Source: Epithemia pelagica
Taxonomy: Eukaryota; Bacillariophyta; Bacillariophyceae; Surirellales; Surirellaceae
Reading direction: 5' to 3'
Assembly: GCA_946965045.2 (NCBI GenBank)
Contig: OX337228.1
Coordinates: 6,758,001-6,822,000 of the forward strand
DNA: 64,000 nt
A program made the translations under genes and the position numbers. The notes under the pieces are model-generated. The model did not search any database and was not told the DNA's origin. It saw nothing but the letters and a program-made list of their open reading frames with translations. This document shows, in pieces, positions 37,225 to 48,382 of this stretch; position 1 is the first letter of the stretch; each line of letters opens with the position of its first letter.

Positions 37225-39201
37225 ATGGCGACTCTGTTTGGAAAGCGTAAACGACGTAGGACGGAGGCTGATTCGGATACTGTTGCACAAACCGCGCTGG
37301 AACCTGAACAAGCATCGACTGAGAGCGATTGCCACGTTGCTGCTTGGAAGGAGACGGAACCCTTGCCCCCATGGTGTTCGTTGGAGGACTTGGGGTACGT
37401 CCAATGCATATCCGTGTGTTGACAAGACTCTGTGGAGTCAACGTTGTCCATATGCTACAGGAATTGGATGAGTGGGGATTTGTCTCATATTTTCATTTTT
37501 ATATTTACTCTTGTTGCTATTGTGTTTTTCTTGTAGACTTGCCGAGCCCTTGGTATCGACGTGCCGTCAATTGGGATTCAAGAAACCAACCCCTGTACAA
37601 AGGACCGTGATTCCGTTCCTCTTGAAGAACGCTCAAGCCCATGTACTTGCCCTGGCTCAGACAGGTAAGTATTGTCGAGTTGGATCAAGCTTTGAGCCAC
37701 TCATGAGTCAACTCATTGTGTTGTTTTCCGTTTTCTGTCTCGTTTCTTGGGTGTGCTTATTCTTGCATCGAATATCATGAATTCCGACCAATAACCATGA
37801 CGCTCAGGCTCGGGAAAGACTGCGGCTTTTGTTTTACCCATTTTGCATAGGTTATCGCAGGATCCCTACGGTATTTATGCTGTCATTCTCACACCTACTC
37901 GAGAATTGGCCAAACAAATCCACCAACAGGTTCTTGCCTTGGGATCTGCCTACAATGTACAATCTGCGTTGGTGGTGGGAGGTCTTGATTCTGTCAAACA
38001 GTCGTGTGCGCTGGACCAACGACCTCATTTTTGTGTGGCAACGCCAGGACGGTTGGCTCAACTCTTGCAGGGGCCCAAACCTCCGAATCTGAGCCACGTA
38101 CGTTTCATGGTCTTGGATGAGGCCGATCGGTTGCTGGCTGCTGGAAGTGGCTTTGAACGACACGTAGCTGAACTGTTGATTCATTGCAGGGCTGGAAACG
38201 CTTGTACAAAACCTTTCACTAGTGAGGTTTCACCACCAATGGAACAGCAACAAAAGGGACATCGGAACGAGTGCCAGACGTTGTTGTTCAGTGCCACCAT
38301 GACCAAGAGTTTGCAGGGTATTGAAGGGATTGGCTTGGGAAAGCTCAAGAAATTTGTGGTTCAGGAAACCCACCATCAAACGGACGTTGCATCGATCAAT
38401 AACAAAGACGAAACGAAAGACTCAGGTCAAGACGAAAATCCAGATGATGATGATGGTCTTTGTACCCCAAAGCTTCCATCTGGACTCAAACAGGAATATG
38501 TCTTTATGCCAGCACGAGTCCGTGATGCCTATGTTATCGCAGCAGTTCGCCATTTGCTCATCAATGGAGGAAAAGCCGAGTCAAAGCAAGGAGGATCTGG
38601 TCTCAATGAAGACACGGATAGCAAAGCCCGTTCCGCAATTGTTTTCGTTTCGACATGCGAACGAGCAGCGTTGGTCTCGGGTATTCTCTCACAGTTGGGG
38701 GTAGAGAATGTCGCATTACATTCTCTGCTGTCTCAAAATCGCCGTTTGGCATCGTTGGGGAAATTCAAATCCCAACAAGTACGCATTCTGGTCGCGACGG
38801 ACGTGGCAAGTCGAGGTCTGGACATTCCCACGGTCGACCTTGTGCTGAATAGTGAACTACCTCGAAACCCTTTGTCGTATATTCACCGAGTGGGACGTAC
38901 CGCACGAGCGGGTCGTCGGGGACGGGCAATCTCCTTTGTGTCCGAGTCGGAGATTGGTCTCGTTCATGCGGTGGAACGAAGTTCCGAAAGAACCTTGGAA
39001 AAGTGCGTGGATGTGACAGACGAAAAGGCGGTTGCCTTGTTAGGACCTGTGACCAAGGCCACTCGACTGACGAAAATGAAACTAAGTGAGATTGGATTTG
39101 ACGAGCTGGTTCAGAAATTTAAGCAAAGGAAAGAAGCAGATCGAAAAGAACGCGATAGGATTCATCGTGGCCTCAAGAAGATTAAGAAATCGCGGAACTA
39201 A
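37225..39201 (+). CDS. DDX49: DEAD-box RNA helicase DDX49/Dbp8
   Basis: Three exons, 37225-37394, 37537-37664 and 37808-39201, with introns of 142 and 143 nt; 563 residues. Motifs in order: Q motif (LGFKKPTPVQ), motif I AQTGSGKT split by intron 2 (ALAQTG/SGKT), Ia PTREL, Ib TPGR, motif II DEAD (VLDEADRLL), III SAT, IV, V ATDVASRGLD, VI HRVGRTARAGR. EDLGLAEPL before the Q motif and the HRVGRTARAGRRG end are typical of DDX49/Dbp8, a helicase in 40S ribosomal subunit assembly. An acidic insert (DETKDSGQDENPDDDD) separates the RecA lobes and a basic KKIKKSRN tail supports nucleolar location. All catalytic motifs are intact. Confidence 0.9.
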
Positions 39202-39497
39202 GAGAGATATCTTCATTCTAATGGTCCTGGATTACTGGTACTCCTAACTATGAGACGTTGGATTGTTTTTGTGTCTACTCCTAAGAGCGAAGTTCATTTA
39301 TTGATACGCTTTTAGGTCGCGTTTATTGGCAAAGCCATGTATATACAATAGAGTTCGGGTTTAATGCTTCGACTGTCTGTTGCTCTCTCACTGCTGCCCA
39401 ACACCACAACCATCCCATCAATTGTCTTGGAGCCGTTGTCATCCAGGTATCTCACAGTCATCCGCTTTTAGTTTCTCGTAATCAACAAGAATCAATC

Positions 39498-39897
39498 ATG
39501 ATTGGAGCTGCTTCAAAGATTGTGGTCAAATCTCGATCAACGATGATGGTTCAGCAACGCCGAACCTTTTTGGACTGGATGACCAACTATCCTGACCGAG
39601 TACGTTTGAACTGTTGCGATTTGGATGTTGTCAATGTCAATCTTTACTTTCTCTCACGTTTCATTCATTAATTGTCTTGGTTCTGTGGTCACTACGCTGT
39701 GGGGACTGGAAATTAATGTACAGATTGTCGAACTCAAAAAACAGCATCAAGCGGGTGGCCGTAAAGTCTATACATGGATGAAGCAACCACAAGACAAGTA
39801 CACACACGCAATTGGCCTTGGCCTCGTCGGACTAGCTGTTGTCCAGTTGATTCCTGGGCTTTACCGACTTGCCACTGGAAAAGGCAAAAAGGAGTAG
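39498..39897 (+). CDS. Small single-TM mitochondrial-type protein, COX7a-like candidate
   Basis: Two exons, 39498-39599 and 39724-39897, joined across a 124-nt GTACGT..ACAG intron; 91 residues. The N-terminal 24 residues (MIGAASKIVVKSRSTMMVQQ, then RRTF) are basic and hydroxylated, a mitochondrial presequence. After a charged linker (IVELKKQHQAGGRKVYTW) there is one TM helix (AIGLGLVGLAVVQLIPGLY) and a basic tail GKGKKE. Size and layout (matrix charged domain, one TM, short tail) match small respiratory-complex subunits such as cytochrome c oxidase VIIa. The sequence alone does not prove which subunit. Short exon 1 explains why the gene is easy to miss. Confidence 0.6.
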
Positions 39898-40341
39898 ACG
39901 AAAGGACCATCCTTTCTTCGTTGTGTTTGCCATTGACATGGAGTAGTTGAAGAACGGTTTATTATAATGACCAATTTATATCTGCTTGTCGTGTTAAGAA
40001 TTGTTAGTATGTCTTATGTTTGTATCTAGAGGTGATACCAGACTCTGACATGATTTATGTCGCACATGGGTAGGCAGATTATCAAACAACATACTGTGTT
40101 GCAACGAAAAGGAACTCACACTGTGCAAGAAACCCAACAATCGTAAGAAAGACATGTAACCAAATCACGATAAGATTGAAATCGCCCACTTAGGCATGTG
40201 CGTCAAACCTTGACCGAAGCCTTTTGCATCCATGAAACGGAAGATGATTTTTTCAGGGTCACAGCCGATCATGACAAGGTTAATTTACATGTGTAACAAA
40301 TACTGGCCTGAAAGGTTCTATACTTGAGTATATTATTATTA
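39898..40341. other. Convergent intergenic stretch
   Basis: About 440 AT-rich bp between the small mitochondrial-type gene and the ArfGAP gene. Nothing recognised. Confidence 0.4.
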
Positions 40342-42264
40342 TTAAGAACCAAACGATGCGAAAAAGTCATTCGAGTTGAGTCCTCCCGACGCTGTAGCGG
40401 GCGCTGGCTGCTGGGACAACCAGGAGGGAGCGGCATTGCCCGAAGACGGTGCACTCCGAGGAGCACTGGACGACCCAGCACTGGACAACCCAGCACCACC
40501 CGCCGTTCCAAATTTGGCTGCCATGCGAGCTCGAGCTTCTTCTCGCAATCGTGTTTGCCGTACGACGTATTGTTCGTCGGTTTCACCCGTCAATCGCGCA
40601 ATACCGTTGCGGTCTTCTCCGGGCAAACCGGGGGCTGGAGCGGGCGCTGGCTGCTGGGACAACCAGGAGGGAGCGGCATTGCCCGAAGACGGTGCACTCC
40701 GAGGAGCACTGGACGACCCAGCACTGGACAACCCAGCACCACCCGCCGTTCCAAATTTGGCTGCCATGCGAGCTCGAGCTTCTTCTCGCAATCGTGTTTG
40801 CCGTACGACGTATTGTTCGTCGGTTTCACCCGTCAATCGGGCAATACCGTTGCGGTCTTCTCCGGGCAAGCCGGGGGCTTCCGAAACCACAGTCGGTGGA
40901 GCCGCACTGGGCCTGATGTTGGAAGCACTGCCCATGCTGCTACTGGAGACTCCACTGGAAGCCGACGACGACGACATGCCTTGTCCTCCAAACTTGGCCG
41001 CCATGCGAGCACGAGCTTCATCTCGAAGACGCGTTTGACGCAAGACGTACTGTTCGTCTGTTTCACCCGTCAAACGAACAATTCCATTGCGATCTTCGCC
41101 AGGCAATCCTTGTGCTTCTTTCAAGGACGATGATGGCGCCGCGGCAGAAGTAGGAACCGTTGGTAGGGACGCCGGATTCACAGACGACTTTCGAAAAGAA
41201 TCGGAGCCGACTCCAGAGTAGACACTTTGAGATGGTTTCTGCGAGGCAATTTCACGCTGCAAATCGGCCAAGCCATCCGGTTGGTCAACACCCGAGGAAG
41301 AAACACTACTAGCAACTGTGGAAACTCCAGCCGTGAGACTGCCCCAAAAGCTAGAAGAGGTGGATCGGACGGCATTCATATTGTATTCGGACAGGACGGA
41401 ATTTTTGACACTGTTGGCCACGGATCCGGCCGATGTAATGGCCGAACCCAGTCCAGACACGAGGGAATCCACACCAAAGACCCCAGACGATGACGCAGAA
41501 GCACCATGCGGATTGTAGTTGGGGTCACTCCCTATTCCTTGCATGGACGATCGACTACCAGCACCTACACCACCCATGCCGGATCCTCCAAATTTGGCTG
41601 CCATTCGTGCTCGTGCTTCGTCCCGCAATCTAGTTTGTCGGGCAATGTACTGTTGATCCGATTCACCTGGCAACCGTTCCATCCCATTGGCATCCCCTCC
41701 ACCTCCACTACTACTACTGGGTCGTGCCTTGGGGGTCGTTTTGGGCAACTCGGTCGGTTCTGGTTTGCCTTCGACGCGCGCCTTTAATCTGAGTTTGTAA
41801 AGTTGCGCCACATCGGCTTCGTATTTTTGCTTAATGGGAGTTCGTTTGTTAATGCCATTTTGCTCCAAGTAGCTATTGAGCTTGTCATTTCCACCATTTT
41901 TCATCATGGCCAACTGCTGATCGGTCCACGAGTCCATGGCAATCGATCGAACAAACGAAATGTGAACTCCCAATGATCTAGAGAATAGTACCAACATTGT
42001 GAAGTGTAATAGACACACATAAGACAAGCATTTCTCGTTTGTGAGTTTTGATCGCCCACTGCCAAAGGACAATGACATGCAGAACAAAAGAGACACCACA
42101 CATGACGTTTTGTCTTACCGATGAACACCACTGCATTCCAAACAAAAAACATTGCCAAAAGGGACTGAGGCCCATTGAGGATTCTTCACTCCACAGTCGC
42201 AACACATCGCATTGCCTGGCAAGGCCTTGACAATCGCCTGGTCGGCGGGGGACATTTGCACCAT
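40342..42264 (-). CDS. ArfGAP protein with tandem C-terminal repeats
   Basis: Two exons, 42264-42119 and 41977-40342, with a 141-nt GTAAGA..CTAG intron placed inside the ArfGAP domain; 593 residues. The zinc finger C-x2-C-x16-C-x2-C (CDCGVKNPQW..FCLEC) is followed by the arginine finger GVHRSLGVH, spanning the intron, and IRSMAMDSW-like (VRSIAMDSWT). ArfGAPs stimulate Arf GTP hydrolysis in vesicle traffic. The rest contains four copies of a unit LPGExxxGIxRLTGETDEQY followed by RQTRLR[DE]EARARMAAKFG; the last two copies (81 codons each) are almost identical in DNA. ATG 42264 is used; the in-frame ATG at 42255 is an alternative. Confidence 0.85.
40396..40885 (-). repeat. 243-bp near-identical tandem repeat inside the ArfGAP gene
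   Basis: Two adjacent 243-bp (81-codon) units, starting at about 40401 and 40644, differ at only a few bases over their length. They encode the last two of four ETDEQY-RQTRLR units. The high DNA identity against diverged first and second units points to a recent duplication or gene conversion in frame. Confidence 0.85.
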
Positions 42265-42575
42265 GATGACACCACAAACGTTGGTCGTGCTGCTCAGGCA
42301 CACAACAATCCAACAAAACGTCCACCAGGCTGGTCAAGTCCTCCACAAAAACAAGAGTATTTGCAAGGAACGGGTGCAATGGGATTGGCACCAACCTCTC
42401 CTCACCACGCTTGCTGTTCCTTCCAACCTTCCAGAGTTTGGCGAGGGCGTGTTAATTGAAGAAAAGATGACCACAAAAATGTGATGATTTGGAAAAATGA
42501 CCGACGGAAATTCGAGCGCGTAAGAAAGAAACCAAGGATACTACTCGGACTAAACTCAGCGCAGGGCGTCTCCGA

Positions 42576-42662
42576 CTCGTGATAGCTCAGTTGGTAGAGC
42601 GGTGGACTGTAGAGACATCAGCAACCATCCATCGGTCACTGGTTCGATTCCGGTTCGCGAGA
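42576..42662 (+). tRNA. tRNA-Tyr (GUA) with 14-nt intron
   Basis: Acceptor 5' strand CTCGTGA (42576-42582) pairs with TCGCGAG (42655-42661) with one G-U; discriminator A at 42662. D-stem GCTC/GAGC (42585-42588/42597-42600). Anticodon stem GTGGA/TCCAT, loop with CTGTAG, giving anticodon GTA at 42609-42611 (Tyr). The intron AGACATCAGCAACC (42613-42626) lies after position 37, as in eukaryotic nuclear tRNAs. T-arm ACTGG-TTCGATT-CCGGT (42638-42654) includes the box B sequence GGTTCGATTCC. A T run (42665-42668) follows as a Pol III terminator. It lies between the ArfGAP and aldo/keto reductase genes in their shared upstream region. Confidence 0.95.
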
Positions 42663-42748
42663 CGTTTTGTCCAATTATCATTTTGCGTGGAATGACGTGT
42701 ACTTTTTTCTCACTGTAAATCTAGATTTGCCACCGAAGTCAAAAGACA

Positions 42749-43987
42749 ATGAGCGTCATGTCAACCCAATTGCTGGTGCCGCTGCTACTATTATTGCAGA
42801 TTACAGCTGCACTGTCCTTGCTTTCCTTTGGAGCGGACTGGAAGCAAGCCACCAGTAGTAAGAATCTAGTGGTTGGCCGTGTTCCCTTGTTGAATGGAGG
42901 CAATCTTTCCAGTATTAGTGAATTAGGATGTGGTACATGGAGTTGGGGCAATCGGCTCTTGTTTGATTACAGCCCCGATCAAGATGAGGAGATTTACCAA
43001 GGTTATGTCACATTGCGTCGAGGTGGAGTCACCATTTTCGATACAGCCGATAGTTATGGAACTTTGGATCTTAATGGTCGCGCCGAATTACTGTTGGGAC
43101 GCTTTGAACGACGCTATCAACAAGAACTTGAGCTCGAAGCAATGGACAACAACGACCAAGGCAAAGCCCCATCGTGGTTACCAACGGGATTCCCTCAATT
43201 CTTGGGACAGCAGCAATCATCGACAACGCTCACGTCAACGGAGCAACAACAACAAGTCGCTACCAAGTTTGCCCCGTACCCTTGGCGAATTACACGACAA
43301 AGCATTGTTCAGGCCGCGAAGGCATCCTTACAGCGTCTGGAACAACCGCAATTGGCGATTGCTCAAGCCCATTGGTCGACATCCAACTATCAACCACTCC
43401 AAGAGGGAGCAGTTTGGGACGGCCTGGCCGATTGTTACGACTTGGGTCTGGCCCAAGCCGTGGGAGTCAGCAACTACGGTCCTCAACAATTGCTCAAGGT
43501 ATCGAAACGAATGCAAGAACGAAAGGTTCCTCTTGCCACTGCGCAAATTCAATATAGCCTCATGACCTATCAAGTGGCCACTCAAATGAATACAGCCTGT
43601 GACGAAAGCGATTGTCGATTGATTGCCTATTCTCCCCTTTGTTTGGGGTTGTTGACGGGAAAGTACAATGTCGACTGTTTGCCCAAATCAGGACCCCGCC
43701 GGACGCTGTTTCGAGAACTCTTGGCACCTTCCAGTGGCACACAAACGCTGTTGAATACTCTAGAGGCTGTGGCGTTGGACTATGACAAGACCATGCCTCA
43801 AGTCGCCATTAATTGGGCCCTGTGCAAGGGAACAGTCCCCATTCCAGGCTGTCGTACCATTCAACAAGCCACCGAAAACTTGGGTGCCACGGGGTGGAGA
43901 CTCCGACCTGACGCGGTCGAGGAACTGGACCGAGTGGCCGCGGCCGTCAAGAAACCCATGATTCAAAATGTCTTTCAAACAAGATAG
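42749..43987 (+). CDS. Aldo/keto reductase with signal peptide
   Basis: Single exon, 412 residues. An N-terminal hydrophobic stretch (LLVPLLLLLQITAALSLL) is a signal peptide, consistent with secretory or plastid targeting. The TIM-barrel AKR signature follows: tetrad Asp and Tyr in FDTADSYG, Lys in VATKFAPY, His in AQAHWS, and the C-terminal phosphate-binding segment VPIPGCRTIQQATENLGATG. GCGTWSWGNRL at the N-terminal strand is like the AKR13/pyridoxal reductase-type plastid enzymes of algae and plants. An unusual insert of about 45 residues (WLPTGFPQFLGQQQSSTTLT region) lies between the Tyr and Lys motifs. It likely reduces small carbonyl compounds with NADPH; the substrate is not predictable. 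Confidence 0.85.
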   Translation: MSVMSTQLLVPLLLLLQITAALSLLSFGADWKQATSSKNLVVGRVPLLNGGNLSSISELGCGTWSWGNRLLFDYSPDQDEEIYQGYVTLRRGGVTIFDTADSYGTLDLNGRAELLLGRFERRYQQELELEAMDNNDQGKAPSWLPTGFPQFLGQQQSSTTLTSTEQQQQVATKFAPYPWRITRQSIVQAAKASLQRLEQPQLAIAQAHWSTSNYQPLQEGAVWDGLADCYDLGLAQAVGVSNYGPQQLLKVSKRMQERKVPLATAQIQYSLMTYQVATQMNTACDESDCRLIAYSPLCLGLLTGKYNVDCLPKSGPRRTLFRELLAPSSGTQTLLNTLEAVALDYDKTMPQVAINWALCKGTVPIPGCRTIQQATENLGATGWRLRPDAVEELDRVAAAVKKPMIQNVFQTR

Positions 43988-44166
43988 TATTGTAGTTCTC
44001 GTACTTGGATTCAAGACGTCTTTCATCCTCGTCCTAACAAGCAGTAGCTACCGTACCAAACCAAGTTTCTCTATCCATGCTTTATTTGTCGAGGAGTAGC
44101 TAGTTGCTTGTAATAATATGGTCAGTCGTCGTATCTTGCAAGTGTATTGGAACGACAAAGATATAT

Positions 44167-45412
44167 CTACTTTTGCTTACGGTCCAGAGCCATCATGGCC
44201 ATCAAACGTTCCACCAAGGGAGGATGAGAGTAATGGTAGGCCGAATACCATGGATCAGGACACATGGCACCCAAGTTTTCCAAATGAATTTTGCACAAAC
44301 CAGATTGCAACATTTGGGAGTATCCCAGCTCGACCGAAAACTTGTCTGCGGCAAATTCATTGTATCGGGAAAAGACGGTCAACACAAAGGACAAGATTTT
44401 ATCCACGGGGGCCCAAAGTGTTTGAAAAAAGAGCAAGAGACAAATAATGGTGGGAGTAAACTTGGTAAAGCCAAAGGCTGCGTACAAATCATCTGCACCA
44501 AAGGTGAGGGAGAAGAAGTAAAAGGCGGCACCCGAGTAGACTTGCGTTACCCAAAAATTGGAAATGGTGTGGCCCAACTTCCAGTGTCCCAGTTCATGAC
44601 CCAGAATGGCGAGAATTTCGTCTTCCTTGACTTGCGTTAGGAGAGTATCAAACAAGACAATCCGACGGTTGTTACCAAAGCCAAACATAAAGGCATTGGA
44701 ATGCGACGATCGCTTGGATCCGTCCATGACAAACAACTTGGTCAATGGGTACTTGAGCTTGCCTGCCAATTCAAAGATTCGCGTTTTCAATTGACCTTCC
44801 GGCAATGGTTCATACTTGTTAAAGAGGGGCATGATAAAGACAGGAACAATCGTCATCATGAACAAGGAGAAGCAAAACATAAAGGCCCAGACATAAAGAT
44901 AAAAGTACTCTCCGCCCGCTTTGATAATGTAGAGAAGCAAGGCCGTGAATGGACCACCAATCACAAACGTGAGAGCTAGCGACTTGATCTTGTCCGAAAT
45001 GAATAAGCCAATGGTCTGTTTGTTGAATCCATGTTTTCGCTCAATTTGAAAGGTGGAGAAGAGTTCAAAGGGGAGCGATGTAACGGTGGACACGAGTGTC
45101 GCAATGGCCAAAAAGATGAGTGAAATCTTGATTTCGTGTTCTTCTTGTGGCGCCCAACCAAAGTATTGATCTCCCCACGATGCCGCTAGATCCCATGTGT
45201 AGGGCATGAATCCCAGAAACAAAAAGGTCACAGACTCGAGGGTATCGTACGTACTGGCAATCATGCCAAAATTGATCTTGTCCAGACCGTAGGCTTGAGA
45301 ATGAGTAAATTTTTCCTCCAACTGAGGCAACAGGGGCTTGGTCGAATCGATTTCTTCCTTCGTTTCGCCATTGTCCTTGGTTTTGGATTCTGTCGTTTCT
45401 TTTTCTTGTTGC

Positions 45413-45446
<34 letters not shown>

Positions 45447-45720
45447 GCTTCTTTTGTTGATTGGCCCGTTGTGCCAATTCTTGATCAATCGCCCCGACGG
45501 TCGAGGCCAATTCTTTGGGAAAGTTGGTTTTCTTGTAGGCTCCCTTTTGCCGATCGTCCAAAATCCCTTCCAAACTGTACACGGCCACGGTAAAGAGGAC
45601 GGTCAAGGCAAAGGACCATACATAAAAGGGGCTGCTTCGTTCCAATTCCGTCTCCTCTTGTTGACTGTACAAGGGCTTCCACGGCAAGTTCAGCATTTCG
45701 GCCAATTCCGTACTTTCCAT
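44167..45720 (-). CDS. STE24: CAAX prenyl protease Ste24 (M48 family)
   Basis: Single exon, 517 residues from ATG 45720. Multi-TM membrane zinc protease that removes the -AAX tripeptide after prenylation at the ER membrane. The zinc motif HELGH is in ILGHELGHWKLGH; the third ligand Glu is in RYNEFAADKF. The family block PLFNKYEPLPEGQLK, and FVMDGSKRSSHSNA followed by GFGNNRRIVLFDTL, is strongly conserved. About seven hydrophobic helices are spread along the chain. A poly-Gln run plus Glu/Lys-rich insert (near residues 85-130) interrupts the N-terminal loop. The C-terminal KQK ends with no clear ER retention signal. Length is close to yeast Ste24 (453) plus the insert. Confidence 0.95.
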
Positions 45721-46292
45721 CTTGAATGGATCAGTAATCTCCCTCTACGATGAATATGAATGGCTTGGTGGTGAGATCGTGTAGTGACTATAAAATCCTC
45801 TCGACGAAAAGTGCAATCGTATCGTTGGGTTGCTCTCAAAGAAAATAGGATGGCGACGGAAACTAACAGGCCATATCTTGCGGGCAAGGCCTTGACAGAT
45901 GTGTAGCTTCCACGTGGTATCTTTTGAGAGGAGCATCAGTCCCCCAAGACTGAGCGCAGGTCTTCCCGTGGGTGCATGCGTGATAAGGTCATTAAATGAA
46001 ATTGGCATGCGCGAAGCGCCTGTCGTCCTTCCATATGCAGTAATCATCGCTCACGAATTTCGGATCTTCTGGCGATGGTCCTGTCCTTGCCGGCGAATAT
46101 GGAGAGGATCGAAATGTCTTGCGGCTGGAGGGAGAATCTCCAACCTATATTTGAGAAGTCTCGCTGGTCCAGACTGAGGACAAAATACCTACAATAATTC
46201 CAGGAACCAACGATCGCTCCCCACAAAAAAAGAGCGAGATTCTCGTTTGCAAGGTCGGTCCATAGTTTGTCTTGGTCTCTTTCCGGTCTACC
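45721..46292. promoter_or_regulatory. Divergent upstream region
   Basis: About 570 bp between the head-to-head Ste24 and coiled-coil genes. No additional gene recognised. Confidence 0.35.
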
Positions 46293-47948
46293 ATGAAATC
46301 TTCCAGATCAGGACGGTTCGAACACTATAACAACGATGACGACGACGATAATATTTGGGCAAACAACGCCCAATGTGGCATGACGGAGGGTCAGGCCCGT
46401 TTGCTTGCGAACATGACGGAGGGTCAGGCCAGTTTGATTGCTCGATGGAACGAAATCGCCACTGTGGCGATTGGCAATCGTCCCGATGACGACAATCGAG
46501 ATGCCCAAGAACAACCTTTATCTAATGTGATTGGAGAAGGATGCGTCGGTCCTGCTCCCTATCCTCATCATCATCATCATCGACAACGACGTGGCAGTGA
46601 AAGTGGTTCTCCCCGGTCCCAACAACAACAACAACAACCACAAGGCCGAGACCAGCAACAACAGCTGGCCTCGGGTCGGACAGCCGCCGAAGCCATGAAA
46701 GCACTCCAGGCCATGGCACAAAAACATGAAGAATACAAGGGACAAATATCCCATTTAAAACAGCAACTCTCCCTGGTACTGGGAAAATCCAGAACCAACG
46801 AACGATCGGTCAATCACGACGAGCTGGTCAAGAAACAGAAAGAAGCACAAGACTTGATCCACTCCCTCAAGGAAGAAGTGACCGCCGCACAGAATAAGGC
46901 CCAAATGACGGAAGAAAAGTTCTCGGCCATGCATGAAAAAATGAAGGTCATTTCCACGAAACATAAAGAGTATGTGGAGGAAATAGCCACACTCAAACAA
47001 AAGCTCACGTCTGCCCAAGACGAAAAGGACAAGTCAAAAGAAGAAAGCCTGGACATGGTCAACAACTTTGACTTTATCGCCAAAAAGAATGAAAAGTACC
47101 GGGATCAAATAATCACTCTCAAAAAGCAACTATCCCAAGCGCAAGAAGAAGCCAGCAGCGCCAAGGAAAACGCCACTGCCATGCAAGAACGATTGCAGGA
47201 AGTTCACCAAACCATGGCTTCGGAACGGACTCAGACGGAGCAAATTTCGCAAAACCAAGAGGAGGCCCAAGAACAAGTGTCGGGTCTTCAAGATCAGTTG
47301 GCTGCCGCGCATGCCAAGGCGAAAAAGGATGAAGACAAAATCTTGAAACTGTACAAAAAGCTCCAGGAAGTCAAAAAGTCCCAACATCACGAAAAGGAAC
47401 GTGTGGAGAAACACAAGGACACAATCAACTCGTTGCGTCGTCAGTTGGAGACAATCCATGAAGAATACAAGGTCGAGATTGACAAACTCCGGGTCAAGGA
47501 AAAGGTACGTGGAAGCCACTACTTTCGCACACTCTGTTTGAATGCCCTTTTGTTGGGCTTTGTCTTTTGCATGTGCACGGTCCTTCCGGCATGGTTGGGC
47601 ATGACCCTGTATGGACCAGAACAGTCCATGTATTTGGCTGCCATGGGTGCAACCAACATTGTCGTGGCAAGTCTCATGTCCATCAAGCTCAAGCGACAAG
47701 TCAAATTCAAGAGACAGCCACAAACTCAAATCCTGTCGACATCGACGATGACGACCACGGCATCCCCCCACCAATCAATGACGCAACAACATGCTCATCA
47801 TCATCACCATTCGTCCCACACAATCACTGATACTACTACAGAAAAGATACAGCTCCAACAACGTCCAACCACGGACATGAAGAATATCCAGTTTGCTCCT
47901 CCAGTTTTCACTAATACAACTGGAGATTCGAACATGGTGGATCATTAA
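46293..47948 (+). CDS. Coiled-coil protein with C-terminal TM segments, unknown function
   Basis: Single exon, 551 residues; ATG 46293 chosen as first Met. The N-terminus contains a direct repeat of MTEGQA (two copies) and His and Gln runs. Residues about 130-400 form a continuous Lys/Glu/Gln-rich coiled coil. Near residue 415 there are two hydrophobic segments (NALLLGFVFCMCTVLPAWLG and MYLAAMGATNIVVASLM) that may anchor the protein, followed by a basic KLKRQVKFKRQ, a His-rich run and a disordered tail. This is the outline of a golgin-like or tethering protein, but no family motif is visible. Confidence 0.6.
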   Translation: MKSSRSGRFEHYNNDDDDDNIWANNAQCGMTEGQARLLANMTEGQASLIARWNEIATVAIGNRPDDDNRDAQEQPLSNVIGEGCVGPAPYPHHHHHRQRRGSESGSPRSQQQQQQPQGRDQQQQLASGRTAAEAMKALQAMAQKHEEYKGQISHLKQQLSLVLGKSRTNERSVNHDELVKKQKEAQDLIHSLKEEVTAAQNKAQMTEEKFSAMHEKMKVISTKHKEYVEEIATLKQKLTSAQDEKDKSKEESLDMVNNFDFIAKKNEKYRDQIITLKKQLSQAQEEASSAKENATAMQERLQEVHQTMASERTQTEQISQNQEEAQEQVSGLQDQLAAAHAKAKKDEDKILKLYKKLQEVKKSQHHEKERVEKHKDTINSLRRQLETIHEEYKVEIDKLRVKEKVRGSHYFRTLCLNALLLGFVFCMCTVLPAWLGMTLYGPEQSMYLAAMGATNIVVASLMSIKLKRQVKFKRQPQTQILSTSTMTTTASPHQSMTQQHAHHHHHSSHTITDTTTEKIQLQQRPTTDMKNIQFAPPVFTNTTGDSNMVDH

Positions 47949-48382
47949 AAATCCGAATGACGGGCAAACGTGTTGATATCACACGGACATGATGAATCAT
48001 CCGGTGTGACGATACGATAAAGTCGATTCTTTTGTAGTTTCTGGAACACAATTCTTCCCATGTATGCCCTCCTCTTCTCTCTTTTCAATGATCCCGTGAT
48101 TCTAGTACTATCGATACTCAATGGACCTCAAGAACAAATACAATGATATAGAAGCTCATGAAAAGAAGAGCACTAATTTTTGTAAGGTTCCAAACAAACA
48201 TATGAGTGATCACACCGTCGCGTAGTTCCAATGATGATGATTAGTTTATCCGTTTGACAACGGCATGGTCTAGATGAAACCTCGTTTTTAACCTTTTGTG
48301 TCTGCGTTTCGTTGTTCTCCGAGCGTCCGTCTCTATAAAAAGGAGTAATTTCCTTTCCTCTCCACATCTCTCTTGTTTTTTT
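47949..48382. other. Convergent intergenic stretch
   Basis: About 430 bp between the 3' ends of the coiled-coil and ACS genes. Nothing recognised beyond poly-T near 48372-48381. Confidence 0.4.

Noticed and set aside
42580-42662. Pseudo-tRNA interpretation because the anticodon loop is interrupted
   Set aside because: The 14-nt insert sits exactly at the canonical intron site and all stems pair, so it is a functional intron-containing tRNA.
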